Source of the DNA: Clusia tigrina
Taxonomy: Eukaryota; Arthropoda; Insecta; Diptera; Clusiidae
Length of the DNA: 64,000 nucleotides
Assembly: GCA_920105625.2 (NCBI GenBank)
Contig: OV050032.1
Location: 197,787,291 to 197,851,290, forward strand
Reading direction: 5' to 3'
Shown here: one piece after another, positions 55,336 to 64,000 of the stretch
Layout: every line of letters starts with the position of its first letter
Numbering within the stretch: position 1 is the stretch's first letter
Notes under the pieces: generated by a model
What the model was told of the DNA's origin: nothing
What the model saw: the letters and a program-made list of their open reading frames with translations, nothing else
Databases searched by the model: none
Translations under genes and position numbers: made by a program

Positions 55336-55412
55336 CAAGTTGTGGTACCTTTGAATGCAAGTTGTGGTACCTTTGACTTCCAAGTTGTGGTACCTTTGGC
55401 TGCCAAGTGGTG
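55336..55412. repeat. 22-23-bp tandem repeat (4 units)
   Basis: CAAGTTGTGGTACCTTTG at 55336, 55358, 55381 and a variant at 55404. Confidence 0.85.
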
Positions 55413-55730
55413 GAATCTGTTGGGATGATTCACTCTTAAGCTCCACAATAATTGTTAGATTTGTAGGGAAACTACTCACACAACAATTTTGAGTGTCCGC
55501 AATCAATTTATTAACATGTAAATAGCAGTTTCCTGGGACTGATTGGGCTCTCTACAGAGCCGAACATATCGCGTCCCATCATGGGTACACCGGGAGTAAT
55601 TCTGTAACTTTCAGGACTCAAGTCCAACTGGAAAATAACAGAATAGGAGTGAGTACCTCATAGTTTTTAAACTTGGCACTTAAAGAAGTACTTAAACAAA
55701 GAGAAGTTTCACAGTGAGCCTTCCCACTGA
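55413..55730. other. No gene recognised
   Basis: Nothing beyond ordinary non-coding sequence. Confidence 0.35.
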
Positions 55731-56135
55731 AGCCGCAGTGAGCCGTAATATGGAGCCGCAGTGAGCCGCCGTGAGCCGCAGTATGGAGCCGCAGTGAGCC
55801 TCAGTGAGCCGCAATATGGAGCCGCAGTGAGCTGCAGTGAGCCGCAATATGGAGCCGCAGTGAGCCACAGCGAACCGGAGGGACCCGAAGTGAGCCGCAG
55901 TGAGCCGCAGTATGGAGCCGCAGTGAGTCGCAGTATGGAGCCGCAGTGAGCCGCAATATGGAGCCGCAGTGAGCCGCAGTATGGAGCCGCAGTGAGCCGC
56001 AGTATGGAGCCGCAGTGAGCCGCAGTGAGCCGGAGGGTGCCGCAGTGAGCCGCAATATGGAGCCGCAGTGAGCCGCAGTATGGAGCCGCAGTGAGCCGCA
56101 GTGAGTCGCAGTATGGAGCCGCAGTATGGAGCTGT
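55731..56135. repeat. GC-rich minisatellite of GAGCCGCAGT units
   Basis: About 400 bp built from two subunits, GAGCCGCAGT and GAGCCGCAGTATG (also CAATATG), in irregular order. Open frames on both strands are by-products. Confidence 0.93.
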
Positions 56136-56145
56136 ATGTCGTACT

Positions 56146-56205
56146 TAGGTAGGTAAGGCGGCCGCCCGAAGAGCTCACTTAGGCCAACATTGACCCTTTG
56201 TGATA
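56146..56205 (-). mobile_element. 60-bp minimal 3' end of family F with target duplication
   Basis: Flanked by ATGTCGTACT at 56136-56145 and 56206-56215. The insert starts with TAGGTAGGTAAGGCGGCCGC (tail and terminal block reversed) and stops at TTTGTGATA, so only the last about 60 bases were copied. Confidence 0.85.
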
Positions 56206-56215
56206 ATGTCGTACT

Positions 56216-58110
56216 AAATCCACCGAACTCTAATGTCGTACTTGCGGTCTTAAAGTGTCCATATTCATCATTTTGATAAGCTCAACTGTTGCCATGCAAA
56301 TATCTCTGCCTTCTTCCGTCATCATAATCTCTCTGACTTCACTGAGGCCTCAAAAACTGTTTGCCAAACGTTGCCGACTAGCTCTGCTCTGTTTCACACG
56401 GCTAATGTCCCAATGCTCAACCACTTCGCTGACGGTCTCAAACGGTCTTTCAGTATGCCGTCTGTCTTCCGCTTGTCCCTCCTCTGTTCAAATTAGCCTT
56501 GAGCCCTTTCAAATCTTATTTACATATGCCAACCACAACAATTGTAGAAATTCCTGGAAATTGCATGCCGGCGTGTGTTGCCACCGTTGCCCTGTCCCGT
56601 CCTGTCCGCTTCCGTGCATTCGCCTTTGATGGCCACACCGTAGGGTTAAGTACGCGCATTGCCATTGGAGATTTATACGATCGCATTGCAGCTGTTTTAT
56701 GCTCATTTAACACCTTCAATCAGTTTCGGGAATTCGGAATTCAAATCAACTGGAAAATATGCTAACGGAGCGCGGCATTGCGCGCCTGGCAATTGGGGTT
56801 CCAACTGCATTGTGCGTACGCGTACATGCAATTTGTGCGTGTGTGTCCACACAGAAGTGCGTTTGCTTGCAGTACGGTAGCAGTTCAAACACTCGAATCG
56901 AAATTTTATGTAAACACTGATTCCCTTTCCTTCCACTTCTCGCGGGGCATGCTCAGCTGGCACTGAATTTGTGTGCAAATAGAAGTTAAAAACCGACACA
57001 AGATATAAACCAATAAAGAAGACTAAAGTCGGATTAGACCGACTTTGAGATACCCTTTAACCTAAGATATTAATCACAACCACTCCCATAGAAGTAAAGT
57101 GGCATGGCGAAAGCATTTTCTTTTTAGGCACGTTTCTCAATATTGCTGAATTGCATATGATAGTGGGCGTGGCTCAACTGACATGTTGCTCCAATTGTGA
57201 TTGTGAAAGGCCTTAATCTTAATTTAATTTTGTACGATTTTCAGAAACTTTGTGGATAAAGTTGATATAGATCTTGAGTTATACACATTCGTGGCGTGGT
57301 TCTGAAGTTAACCCTCCAATTTGGGGTAGATATATTACACTGGCATTTTACTGGATGTATTAAGTGAAATTGTGTCCACTAATTGTAGAGAGGGCTCCAG
57401 TCCAGTTAAAGTGAATTGTGGGCGTGGCCCTATAAGTAGCTGAGGTAATTTTAAGTGAGAACTCGAGAATTGATTATACCATTTCGCTTTTGACGTGATG
57501 CGAGACAGCTGGAAATTGCTCGAATACATGTGAAAAGTGTTTTGCAAAGGTAACTGTCGGCACACCTGGCCCAGCCTTTCTTTGTTTTTATTGAGGTCTT
57601 CTTGAGGTCTTCTTGAGTCTTGTTTATTGAGGTCTTGCTTCTGAGAATGAAAGGTTTGCCAGAAAGCTCTGAAACTTATAAGCGATATTTCTGTCGTGTA
57701 GTAGCTGGATTAGGGCCTTTGATGCCTTGTGAAATTTGGTGTTGTGTGAGAGGAACTCCCTGATCCTCTCATATCACCAATCCGACTTTATAGTGATAAT
57801 AGGACCATGAAGTATTAAGTTTATCTTAAGCTATGTACACTGTCAAAAATGGGTGTGGTCGTATACATATATACATATGTAGCTCATACTTCTTCTAAAG
57901 CCCAGTGAGGTCCACAAGTGCGGGGTCCAAATTTCATCAATTGGCTCGAAGTTACACTTATTTCGAGTGAGGTGTCTACAGTAGCTAATAAGGGAGGTTG
58001 CATGTATGGGGGGTAGGCGTGTTCTTTGTCCGGCTGGGTTCATATAGCTATATCCAGAATCAAAGGGCAGGCTTGTAGAATTTCTCAGTAATATATCTCG
58101 AACCATGTAG
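56216..58110. other. Single-copy-looking non-coding DNA with GTGGGCGTGG motifs
   Basis: GTGGGCGTGGC occurs at about 57163 and 57419, recalling the motif in the 142-bp array. No gene or element is supported. Confidence 0.4.
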
Positions 58111-58116
58111 AAAAAA

Positions 58117-58424
58117 GTTGGCCATAGGCAGAGAGACAGAGTTGGCCATAGGCAGACAGACAGAGTTGGCCATAGGCAGACAGACAGAGTTGGCCATAGG
58201 CAGACAGACAGAGTTGGGCATAGGCTGACAGACAGAGTTGGTCATGGGCAGACAGACAGAATTGGTCATAGGCAGACAGATGGAGTTGGCCATAGGCAGA
58301 CAGACAGAGTTGGCCATAGGCAGACAGACAGAGTTGGGCATGGGCTGACAGACAGAGTTGGTCATGGGCAGACAGACAGAATTGGTCATAGGCAGACAGA
58401 TGGAGTTGGCCATAGGCAGACAGC
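58117..58424. repeat. 24-bp minisatellite (about 13 units) with a 120-bp higher-order period
   Basis: Units GTTGGCCATAGGCAGACAGA plus CAGA. A distinctive variant ending ACAGATGGAG at about 58277 returns at 58397, five units later, as do the neighbouring GGGCAT and GGTCAT variants, so a block of five units was duplicated. Confidence 0.93.
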
Positions 58425-59880
58425 AAAATCGACTCACAAAGAGGCGATAATCATTTATATATATACAGATGCTTACTTGCCACGCCTTTTCTTACAATAA
58501 GGTTCAATACCACACAATGACTATAGTCTATTTCCCTTTCTCAGGGCCAAGGGTACACAAATTGGACTGAGTTTCAGGAACTGCGGAAGCCAAGAGTAAT
58601 TTTTTAAGCTTCAGATTCTGTTATGGACCATCGCGCTAAGTTCACCGTTAAGGTAAGTTCATAGGGAAGTAGTGGTAGATACATACTCGCACACTGGACA
58701 CACTCCCACACCAGTTCCTATGGGCGTGATATCATATATAGCATACTATTCCTCTGGGCGTGATATAATATGGTCTCACATAGTTTCTTCTCAGATTATA
58801 TCTTCTGGTTCAACTCAAAGACCTTAAACATATCTTAGACATTGAACATAATACAACGTCACAGTACTACAATCTTGGTCTGCCGGTGTTGTTCTTTGGT
58901 CCTTCAGGGTACATTTCTCATCAAGGTATTCTACTGTTTCGGCCACTACACTTTAACTGTTTAGGGTCTTGCCACTCTTCTTTGCTTTTAGCCTGTATAA
59001 CTCTCATCCATTTCACTTGAAGAATGTAATTATGACAGGACTACGGCTGCTTACAGTCTTCCTATTACGCTTCTCCGATAGGTAAAATTTGTAGTGGAAT
59101 TTCAGTGTGACTTTTTTAATATCACAAAACAATCCATCAATCTTTTGTATTATCGCAACACCCTCTCTATAGGCAGACACGCCAATAAAAACTTCACGCT
59201 TCAATACATAGTTCAATAAACATGAACACTTTGAACGGAAAACTATGGAACAGATTCCCTGAAAATGACTGCAGTCGAATTCAAACTAACTTAATGGGTG
59301 GGTAGGGTAGCCTGGCATTGGGCAACAACTCAGGGTGCTTGGGTTACAAGTAAAAAGGGGGGAATTGGAAACACTCACAAGTCAAGCAACAACGAAATGG
59401 AAACTATGCTAGCAACACGAAGACTGAGTTGCAAAACGGAAGCCAGGGTGAAAAGGTTAACGGAGAGAATAGAGGACAGTGGAGAAATGCGGTGGAACCG
59501 AAAATTCCCTGACAAGTTGTTGGAAACATGAGTGTGTGTCGTCAGCAAAAAACAACCATTAAAAGCACGGGACACATTTCAATGTCACAAACTTCATGAA
59601 GGGGACTACGCATAATGTACCCCTTTTGGTGGCTCACGCAACAATTGCCAGCGCCTCACCGTGGAGTGGTATACGCGCACGTCGAGGCAGCGTTTAGAAC
59701 GTACTCAGCATGATCGCTCGCCCGCTCGCTGAGCCGCTTGTTGTCCCACCGCTGCCAGCTCTTGGGCGGCGCGGTTGTTTGGTTCGTCGTTCTTCCGCTG
59801 GTATGATTTATGGCCGCTCGATTTGAAAGTTTGTAGCTAAATGCGGCATTTAAATTATCATCTCAGAGCCGCCTGGTTCG
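58425..59880. other. No supported gene
   Basis: AT-rich sequence, becoming GC-richer from about 59640. No repeat or motif defined. Confidence 0.35.
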
Positions 59881-59885
59881 AGTAT

Positions 59886-60266
59886 TTAACGAATGTTTAC
59901 AATTTCGCGGGGCCAATCGCCCAGCCAGAGCGACAGCCAGGCGAGGCAACCGGAGAGGCAGCGAAAGCAATGATTTAGTTGCACTTCACACATCGGCGCG
60001 GCATCTCCGCACACCGTCCTCCTGCCACTGCGGCGGGGATTCGGGTGCGTGGAATTGGCTGACGGCGTAGTTGCCGGGTAGGTGTATCCCCGAGATACTT
60101 TATGCAATGTTTTCTGTGTGCTTTGTTGTTGTTGTTGCTTTGAAAGGTAGGCTGCAGCGTAAACATGCGGCTGTTTCTGATGTTGTTGCTGTTGCTGGCG
60201 TTGTTGTGGTGCGGCTTGCATGTGGTTCTTGTAGTCGAGTATCTGCTGGCTGTGTGTGTGCAACAT
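59886..60266 (-). CDS. Possible Gln-rich coding exon (weak)
   Basis: A minus-strand frame of 126 residues. It is Gln/His-rich in its first half (RQQQQQHQKQ and KQQQQQS), with a less biased YKNHMQAA and HVYAAAYL between, then a Cys-rich tail. Poly-Gln of this kind is common in fly transcription regulators, and the surrounding DNA looks single-copy. But CAA/CAG tracts are also common in fly non-coding DNA and no splice structure or domain supports translation. Confidence 0.2.
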   Translation of the reverse strand: MLHTHSQQILDYKNHMQAAPQQRQQQQQHQKQPHVYAAAYLSKQQQQQSTQKTLHKVSRGYTYPATTPSANSTHPNPRRSGRRTVCGDAAPMCEVQLNHCFRCLSGCLAWLSLWLGDWPREIVNIR

Positions 60267-60304
60267 CTGTGTTTGTTAATGTGATTTATAGATACTTGCA
60301 GCAC

Positions 60305-61070
60305 TTTATTATTCAGTTTTTAATTTATTATCAGTTTTTGTGTGTTGTTTTTTTCTCATTTGAAAAAAAAAATCTTCAGTCACCTGCGGTTTTTTCGGTG
60401 GATTTGGAATTGTTTTTAATTTTTAATATTTCATTTATTTATTTTATTGCTTTTAACTGCAGTTCCGCTGGGGTCGACTGCCAACATGAACGCATTTGAG
60501 TCCATATCACAAAGTTTTTGTGTTCTTGTCAGCGTCGCAGATGAAAATTCCAACTATGAAGCAGCCAAATATCAACGATGCTAGGAAACCAAGTGAAGAA
60601 AATAAGTGTGCAGGGCTAACCAGAAAGTGATGCATTTCAATTGAGAGTAGTGTGGAAATGGCTGCTCTCATTGCAAGCCAATATACATCCCTCACAGCTG
60701 GTTTCTGCAAGCCAAGATACACAAACACCTCCCTCTCAGCTGGTTTCTTTGAGGTATAGAAATATATTCAAGAAGTTTAATGTCCTTTATCAACATGCTG
60801 CAAATGCACTACCGTGAAGAAACTAGTGGGCAAATATCCTTCAAGGAAGAATCGACAAGTTTACAATTGGCACTCAAAACACATTTGCAGACATTGCCTA
60901 CTAATTTTGTAGAGTGGCCCTTAATGCCAAACCTCATGAAAAATTAGGGCGACTTCGCGGAATGATTAAGGATTTGCTACGCCCCGACTGGCTAAACTGC
61001 AACTTCTCAAAGAGGTATTCAGGAGTGCAGGAATGAATTATTTTATGCAGGAAAAAATGCAATTCCTAAT
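60305..61070. other. No gene recognised
   Basis: AT-rich. A local duplication around 60680-60745 (ACAGCTGGTTTCTGCAAGCC / TCAGCTGGTTTCTTTGAGG). Confidence 0.35.
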
Positions 61071-61074
61071 GATC

Positions 61075-62213
61075 AGATACGACGGTTCTACGACAATGGA
61101 CGGAACTGGGGCAGGAGTACTTGGGCCTAGAACCAACTACTGGGAACCAATTGGTTATTTCCCAAACATTTCTCAAGCGGAAATTGACGCTATTGAAAGA
61201 TGTGCGCGGATCAACATTGATACGAAACATCGTGATACTATCTGATAGTTAAACAGCACTCAAGAGTTTGAGGTCTAAACTTGTATGGGACTGTATTGAG
61301 AAGCTAAACTCCCTAAGCAGAATGAACAAGTTATCTCTAATGTGGGTAACAGGCCACATTGGAGTAGATCTACAATAGTCGAATCAGATTGAAACTATAT
61401 TCAAATTTAGTATCCGTAACAATGTAGAGGGAAATGAGAAGGCTGATTGCTTAGCAAGAAACGCCTCTCCTTTCAACGGCCCTGAACCCTTCTGTGGACT
61501 ATCATCCCATACCATTGGAGGTCTGCTGAACAAGTGTACAGATGAATGAATGAATGAATGAAAATAAAGAGGGAAAATGTATCTCATCCAATTTGATCTA
61601 TTGTACTCCTCCTGCATGTACCTATTAAAGGTCTTCTATTAGTCCAACAGTTCTAAGGAAACTTAACACTGAGTTGGGGTTCATTGCTCTAATGTCTCTG
61701 CCCTCGGGCCAGTAATGCCCCAGATATTTCTTAAATGTACAGATGCAAAAAGAAGTCAAACCTGGAAAACTCTTCCGGGATTAAGACGGTCCAAAGTTCT
61801 TCTGGGAGATTTTAATCCTAAAAGCGCTAAGGAGTTAGTAAATGCCTCGTACTAAATTAAGAATCTTCACAGGCATTTTAAGCGGACACTGTATACTCAA
61901 CTACCATATGATCAAGTTGGGTATATCTTCAAATGCCATCTGTCGATTCTGTGGAGAAAGTGACGAAACCTCACTGCACCTGATCACGGACTGCGGACCA
62001 TTGGCAGACAATAGACTCAGGTGTTTTGGAGAATATATCTAAGATATGAGCAAGATCCCTCAACTTAATTCCGCCGAAATACATGAATTCCTGTCGGAAC
62101 CTGACAATAGATTTATAGATGAGACTATCCTCATCCTTCAAATAACTAGGGGCATCACAATAGATCTTTCAGGTCGCAGTGTATAACACCCTTAAATATA
62201 TCTATCTATATCT
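61075..62213 (+). mobile_element. Family A non-LTR retrotransposon copy 2 with nested family B insert
   Basis: Closely similar to 18228-19405 and in the same orientation. RNase H start (MDGTGAGVLGPRTNYW), the same 60-bp insert (about 61366-61425), the same 188-bp B insert (61545-61732) and a (TATC)n tail. It differs by two small deletions in RNase H (near 61230 and 61275) and retains a better knuckle (CRFCGESDETSLHLITDC, 61842-62042). The tail abuts a Jockey-like relic at 62216. Confidence 0.85.
61545..61732 (-). mobile_element. Family B 3' fragment nested in family A copy 2
   Basis: Bounded by AAGTGTACAGATG (61532-61544) and AAATGTACAGATG (61733-61745), the same target duplication as in copy 1 with one base changed. 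Same length and orientation as the insert in copy 1. Confidence 0.88.
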
Positions 62214-62215
62214 AG

Positions 62216-62860
62216 CCCATCAGCGCCAACGGCATTTGAAAGAATCTTCTGAATATATCCATTTACTTGCTCCTCAGGAACAGGAAACAATTCAAAGGAT
62301 GGTTGTATAGGAGAAGAAAGAGCCATGCATGGTGATTCATTACTGTTGGACACGCAGCTGGAAACAAAATAAGCATTTAACTCATCCAGGTTTAATTTAC
62401 ACTCACTTGTATTCTTACTGCAAACTCCAGGCTCTCTTATGTTTCTCCAGAATATCTTCGATGGAAGTGAGGGATTTAACTTCGCTTTACAGAAATTACG
62501 CTTGGACACTCTAATGACCACAGTGGTCTCATTACGCGCAGCTTTAATTTATTCCAGTTGGACGCTTCTTCCATTTGGAATGAAGCCGATTTGCTGCCCT
62601 AACAACCTTGACGGTAAGCCATGGCCAAGAACCGTTCACAGTCCAGACTGCCTTAATGGGAAGATGTCTATTAAACGTACTGCATATGTTGTCTACTAAT
62701 GCCACCAACTTATCGTCCGCAGAGGCCATGATACCAGCAGTCGTTCGAGTTTGTGTCCAACAGGTCATTATACAAGGAAGCTTAATCAATGCCACTGAAG
62801 TTTCGGTAAGAAAATGTATACTGATTCGGAGTATGAAGCAATTTAACATCTAAAGTACAA
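62216..62860 (-). pseudogene. Family G (Jockey-like) ORF2 linker relic
   Basis: The minus strand reads HLPIKAVWTVNGSWPWLTVK and VVRAANRLHSKWKKRP (62849-62544), then KLNPSLPSKIFWRNIREPGV, SECKLNLDELNAYFVSS and EEQVNGYIQKILSNAVGADG (62521-62192). This is the segment between endonuclease and reverse transcriptase in Jockey-type ORF2. A frame change separates the halves. It is cut off by the tail of family A copy 2. Confidence 0.75.
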
Positions 62861-63560
62861 TATATCAAGTCATGATGGGAAATGAAAGACAACTGATGGA
62901 AAAGCAGCAGAAGAGATATAACAGAAATTAGGATAATATCCCGCAAACTTGGTTTAACCCCACCTCAAAATCTAGTAAGCAGAACAGTATTAACAACAGT
63001 AAGTCCAGAAGCAGACGACTGGTCAAATACACCACACGCAGTGCTGTCTCTTAAAAGTAGATTAGCGTTAAAAGCACCACAGACTAGGTCAGGTTAGGTT
63101 GTGAAGGCGGAGACATCTATAATAGTTATAATCAATCAGTCGAATTGACAAATCTTCGAACAATGGACTCAAGCTCTTACACCTATTTGAGTTATATACA
63201 CACGAGACCAAAATATTAGTGGTACTATATCTCAATATTCAAGTAATTTGGATAATACCAATAAATGGACAATTGATGGATCCCAGAGCTGGGTACTCTT
63301 GAGACGGATCCTTAACAGGAGTGGGTATAATTATTATCGCAGACGCTTTCCTAATATCTTTTCTTTACTATCAATTTAAATAACTACCAGGAAAATATTT
63401 TGTGGTTAATCATCCTCAAAGAACTGAACTGGAATATGAGTATCTAAAGTCATCAGTTCAGAAGAATACCCCCCGATACCAATAAACTTATTGACTTTCT
63501 GGTATTTTCGGGTTACTTTGCTTCCATACTGGTCCCGGAACTAAGTCACTGTATGCCTTG
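62861..63560. other. No gene; short family C-like scrap at 63080-63130
   Basis: TCAGGTTAGGTTGTGAAGGC then GGAGACATCTATA resembles the family C 3'UTR near 3365-3420 with a deletion. The remainder is unassigned. Confidence 0.4.
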
Positions 63561-63566
63561 GATGTC

Positions 63567-64000
63567 CTGGTCCCAAGCAGTGATGGGTTTTTGACAGCTT
63601 CTGCTGCTTATTCCGATTCACCATTTGATAGAATGTTCAATAATTAGTGCCTGGTCCCAAGCAGTGATAAGTTTTCGGCAGGTTCTGCGGCTCATTCCGA
63701 TTCACCATTTGATAGAATGTTCAATAATTTGTGCCTGGTCCCAAGCAGTGATAAGTTTTCGGCAGGTTCTGCGACTCATTCCGATTCACCATGTGATAGA
63801 ATGTTAAATGATTTGTGCCTGGTCCCAAGCAGTGATAAGTTTTCGGCAGGTTCTGCTTCGCATTCTGATTCACCATTCGATAGAACGTTGAATAGTTTAT
63901 GTCAAGTTCAAGTGATGGGTTTTCGGCAGGTTCTGTTGCTCGTTCCTATTCACCATTTGATAGAATTTTGAATAGTTTATGCTAGGTTCATGTTATATAA
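63567..64000. repeat. 84-bp tandem array (at least 5 units, leaves the window)
   Basis: CCTGGTCCCAAGCAGTGATA starts at about 63567, 63650, 63734 and 63818, with a diverged unit near 63902. 84 bp is 28 codons and the plus strand stays open across units. Origin of the unit not recognised. Confidence 0.92.

Noticed and set aside
58060..58437. Two long minus-strand repeat frames
   Set aside because: 24-bp minisatellite; both frames stay open only because 24 is divisible by three.

Overview
The window looks like intergenic to heterochromatin-like DNA from a cyclorrhaphous fly, most probably a tephritid fruit fly. The reasons are AT-rich eukaryotic sequence with CAG/CAA and CA microsatellites, a DD41D-type mariner, many 5'-truncated non-LTR retrotransposons with short simple-repeat 3' tails, and short Dipteran-style gene structure. 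There are no bacterial operons, CRISPR arrays or recognisable rRNA/tRNA genes. Only one host-type protein gene is well supported: a DDX19/Dbp5-like DEAD-box helicase copy at 49683-50970. It has one predicted 61-bp intron, an uninterrupted reading frame and several altered catalytic motifs. Most other long reading frames are transposon relics or read-through of tandem repeats.

Layout. 0.3-0.7 kb: end of a non-LTR element (family F). 2.3-9 kb: 3' ends of family A, then two copies of family C in opposite orientation (2.7-4.9 kb and 7.7-8.8 kb). 10.8-12.1 kb: a complete-ended, broken mariner. 13.2-14.3 kb: an R1-like ORF2 end with a 21-bp minisatellite (family D). 15.9-16.5 kb: 142-bp array. 18.2-23.2 kb: a cluster of RNase H and reverse transcriptase (RT) relics (families A, B, H, E). 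24-24.6 kb: 109-bp array. 25.9-27.5 kb and 29.3-31.4 kb: further ORF2 relics. 32.4-35.9 kb: three tandem arrays. 37.4-39.6 kb and 41.8-43.7 kb: two F-type ORF2 relics in which conserved coding motifs have been amplified into arrays. 45.7-48 kb: Ty3/gypsy integrase tail, RT and nested A/B/F pieces. 48.0-48.95 kb: a 62-bp array of near-perfect heat-shock elements followed by a TATA/initiator and four AATAAA signals. 49.7-51.1 kb: the helicase gene. 51.2-56.2 kb: Jockey-like RT relic, GA tract, second D element and several minisatellites. 58.1-58.4 kb: 24-bp array. 61-62.9 kb: second A copy and a Jockey-like linker relic. 63.6-64 kb: an 84-bp array leaving the window.

The most striking signal is the heat-shock-element array (48040-48600) upstream of a well-spaced TATA/initiator and about 1.1 kb upstream of the helicase start. 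It looks like a stress-responsive LTR or a heat-inducible non-coding transcription unit. A second theme runs through the window: tandem arrays appear to have been born inside retrotransposon ORF2 sequence, at the zinc knuckle, the LTGH motif and the RT 'LPVLLYG' motif. All calls come from reading the sequence by eye; no database search was run. Family letters (A-H, J) are local labels used only here.
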